Of a stretch of DNA of 7,041 nt, positions 6,368 to 7,041 are shown piece after piece. Position 1 is the stretch's first letter; every line of letters begins with the position of its first letter. The notes under the pieces are model-generated. The model was not told the origin of the DNA. It did no database searches and saw nothing but the letters and a program-made list of their open reading frames with translations. The DNA is from DATIRA01 sp964553405 (GTDB lineage: Bacteria; Pseudomonadota; Gammaproteobacteria; Steroidobacterales; Steroidobacteraceae): NCBI GenBank assembly GCA_964553405.1, contig CAZKLS010000130.1, positions 1 to 7,041 of the forward strand, read 5' to 3'. The position numbers and the translations under genes are program-made.

Positions 6368-7041
6368 GCGATGCCCTTCTCCCTCAGGAACTGCATCGAG
6401 TCGGAGATGTTCTCGTGCACACCGACCTGCTTCGGCCTGAGACCGAGCGCGAGGCCCAGCAGCTGGGTGAAATACAGGATCTTCACCTTCGTGGACTGGC
6501 CGAACTTCTTCTCGGCGCGCACCTGGTGCATCTCGAGGCCGGAATGGCAGGTCGGGCACTCGGTCGCGATCACCTCGGCGCCGGCCGCTTCCGCGGCGCG
6601 CAGGATGTTCAGAACCAGCTTCGTGGAAGTGTCGCTGTCCGACAGCGTGTGCGCGCCGCCGCAGCACGCGGTCTTCAGCGCGAACTCGACGTTCTCGGCG
6701 CCGGCGACTGCGAGCAGGTCGTCCATGTAGTGCGGCTTCGAGGTGGACTCGCTGCCCGGGCCCTGGTCCTTCTCGGGGAAGATGTGCCTGGGCCGCGTGT
6801 ACATGCAGCCGTAGTAGTTCGCGACCTTGAGCCCCTTCAGCGAGCCGCGCAGCCGCTCCTTCAGTCCAGCCTCGCCGATGCCGTGCTTGATCCAGTCGAG
6901 CGCGTGAATAGTCTCCACCTGCCCGGCCTGGTAAGTCGCGTGCCCGGCCTTCTTCGACAGGCGCTCGACGACCTCGACGCTCTTCGGGTCGTGGGACAGG
7001 TCGTACTCGGCCTTCTTCAGGTTGTGGTAGCAGCCGTTGCA
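6364..7041 (-). CDS. HdrB-like CCG-domain protein (partial; 5' end outside window)
   Basis: This is the C-terminal 225 residues of a heterodisulfide reductase subunit B-like protein. The visible part opens at the window edge with CNGCYHNLKK, the CxxC end of the first CCG domain. It continues with the family signature ANYYGCMYTRP (C79 of the visible part) and a complete second CCG domain: CCGG at C126-C127 and CPTCH at C162 and C165. In HdrB these cysteines hold the non-cubane [4Fe-4S] clusters that cleave a disulfide. There is no membrane segment. The reading frame is open without interruption up to base 7041; a GTG at 6918 is internal and not the start, since the CNGCY motif lies upstream of it. 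The stop overlaps the next gene by 4 nt. HdrC- or HdrA-like partners, if present, would lie beyond 7041. Native substrate is unknown. Confidence 0.93.
   Translation of the reverse strand, partial: CNGCYHNLKKAEYDLSHDPKSVEVVERLSKKAGHATYQAGQVETIHALDWIKHGIGEAGLKERLRGSLKGLKVANYYGCMYTRPRHIFPEKDQGPGSESTSKPHYMDDLLAVAGAENVEFALKTACCGGAHTLSDSDTSTKLVLNILRAAEAAGAEVIATECPTCHSGLEMHQVRAEKKFGQSTKVKILYFTQLLGLALGLRPKQVGVHENISDSMQFLREKGIA

Noticed and set aside
6368..6667. N-terminal extension of the 144-aa protein up to base 6667
   Set aside because: It is an out-of-frame reading of the HdrB-like gene; the GTG at 6367 with GTGA overlap and a nearby Shine-Dalgarno sequence is better.

Overview
The window holds eight genes, all on the minus strand and packed end to end. 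They are described here in transcription order, from 7041 down to 1. Base composition is strongly GC-rich with GC-ending codons, and there is no sign of a foreign segment. The gene set (an Isp-type periplasmic [NiFe] hydrogenase next to HdrB-like and lipoyl-carrier proteins) suggests a sulfur-metabolising proteobacterium, perhaps a purple-sulfur or Thioalkalivibrio-like gammaproteobacterium. That taxonomic guess is inference from gene content only.

Region A (7041-5481) is an upstream cytoplasmic module. It contains the 3' part of an HdrB-like protein with CCG cysteine motifs, cut by the window edge; a 144-residue protein of unknown function with five cysteines; and a GcvH-like lipoyl carrier whose lipoyl lysine is present. 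Region B (5480-5001) is the hydrogenase maturation endopeptidase, fused to region A by a TGAGTG junction. Region C (5000-4877) is the only real gap. It is 124 bp long and holds imperfect inverted repeats and the small-subunit ribosome binding site. Region D (4876-21) is the hydrogenase: Tat-exported small subunit, NarI/DsrM-like membrane cytochrome b (Isp1), DsrK/HdrD-like iron-sulfur protein (Isp2) and the Ni-Fe large subunit, joined by 1-nt gaps or 4-nt overlaps. This small-Isp1-Isp2-large order is the hallmark of the group 1e (Isp-type, Hyn/Hyd) hydrogenases.

Working model: H2 is oxidised at the outer face of the membrane. Electrons pass through the small-subunit clusters to haem b in Isp1, and then to the cytoplasmic clusters of Isp2, whose complete C-terminal CCG domain is expected to do disulfide-type chemistry. 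The co-transcribed HdrB-like protein and lipoyl carrier suggest that the cytoplasmic partner could be a thiol/disulfide or sulfur-loaded lipoyl group. Hydrogenase family, cofactor motifs and gene layout are directly visible; the coupling to lipoate/Hdr chemistry is inference. No Hyp maturation genes, other glycine-cleavage genes, RNA genes, CRISPR or mobile elements are present.
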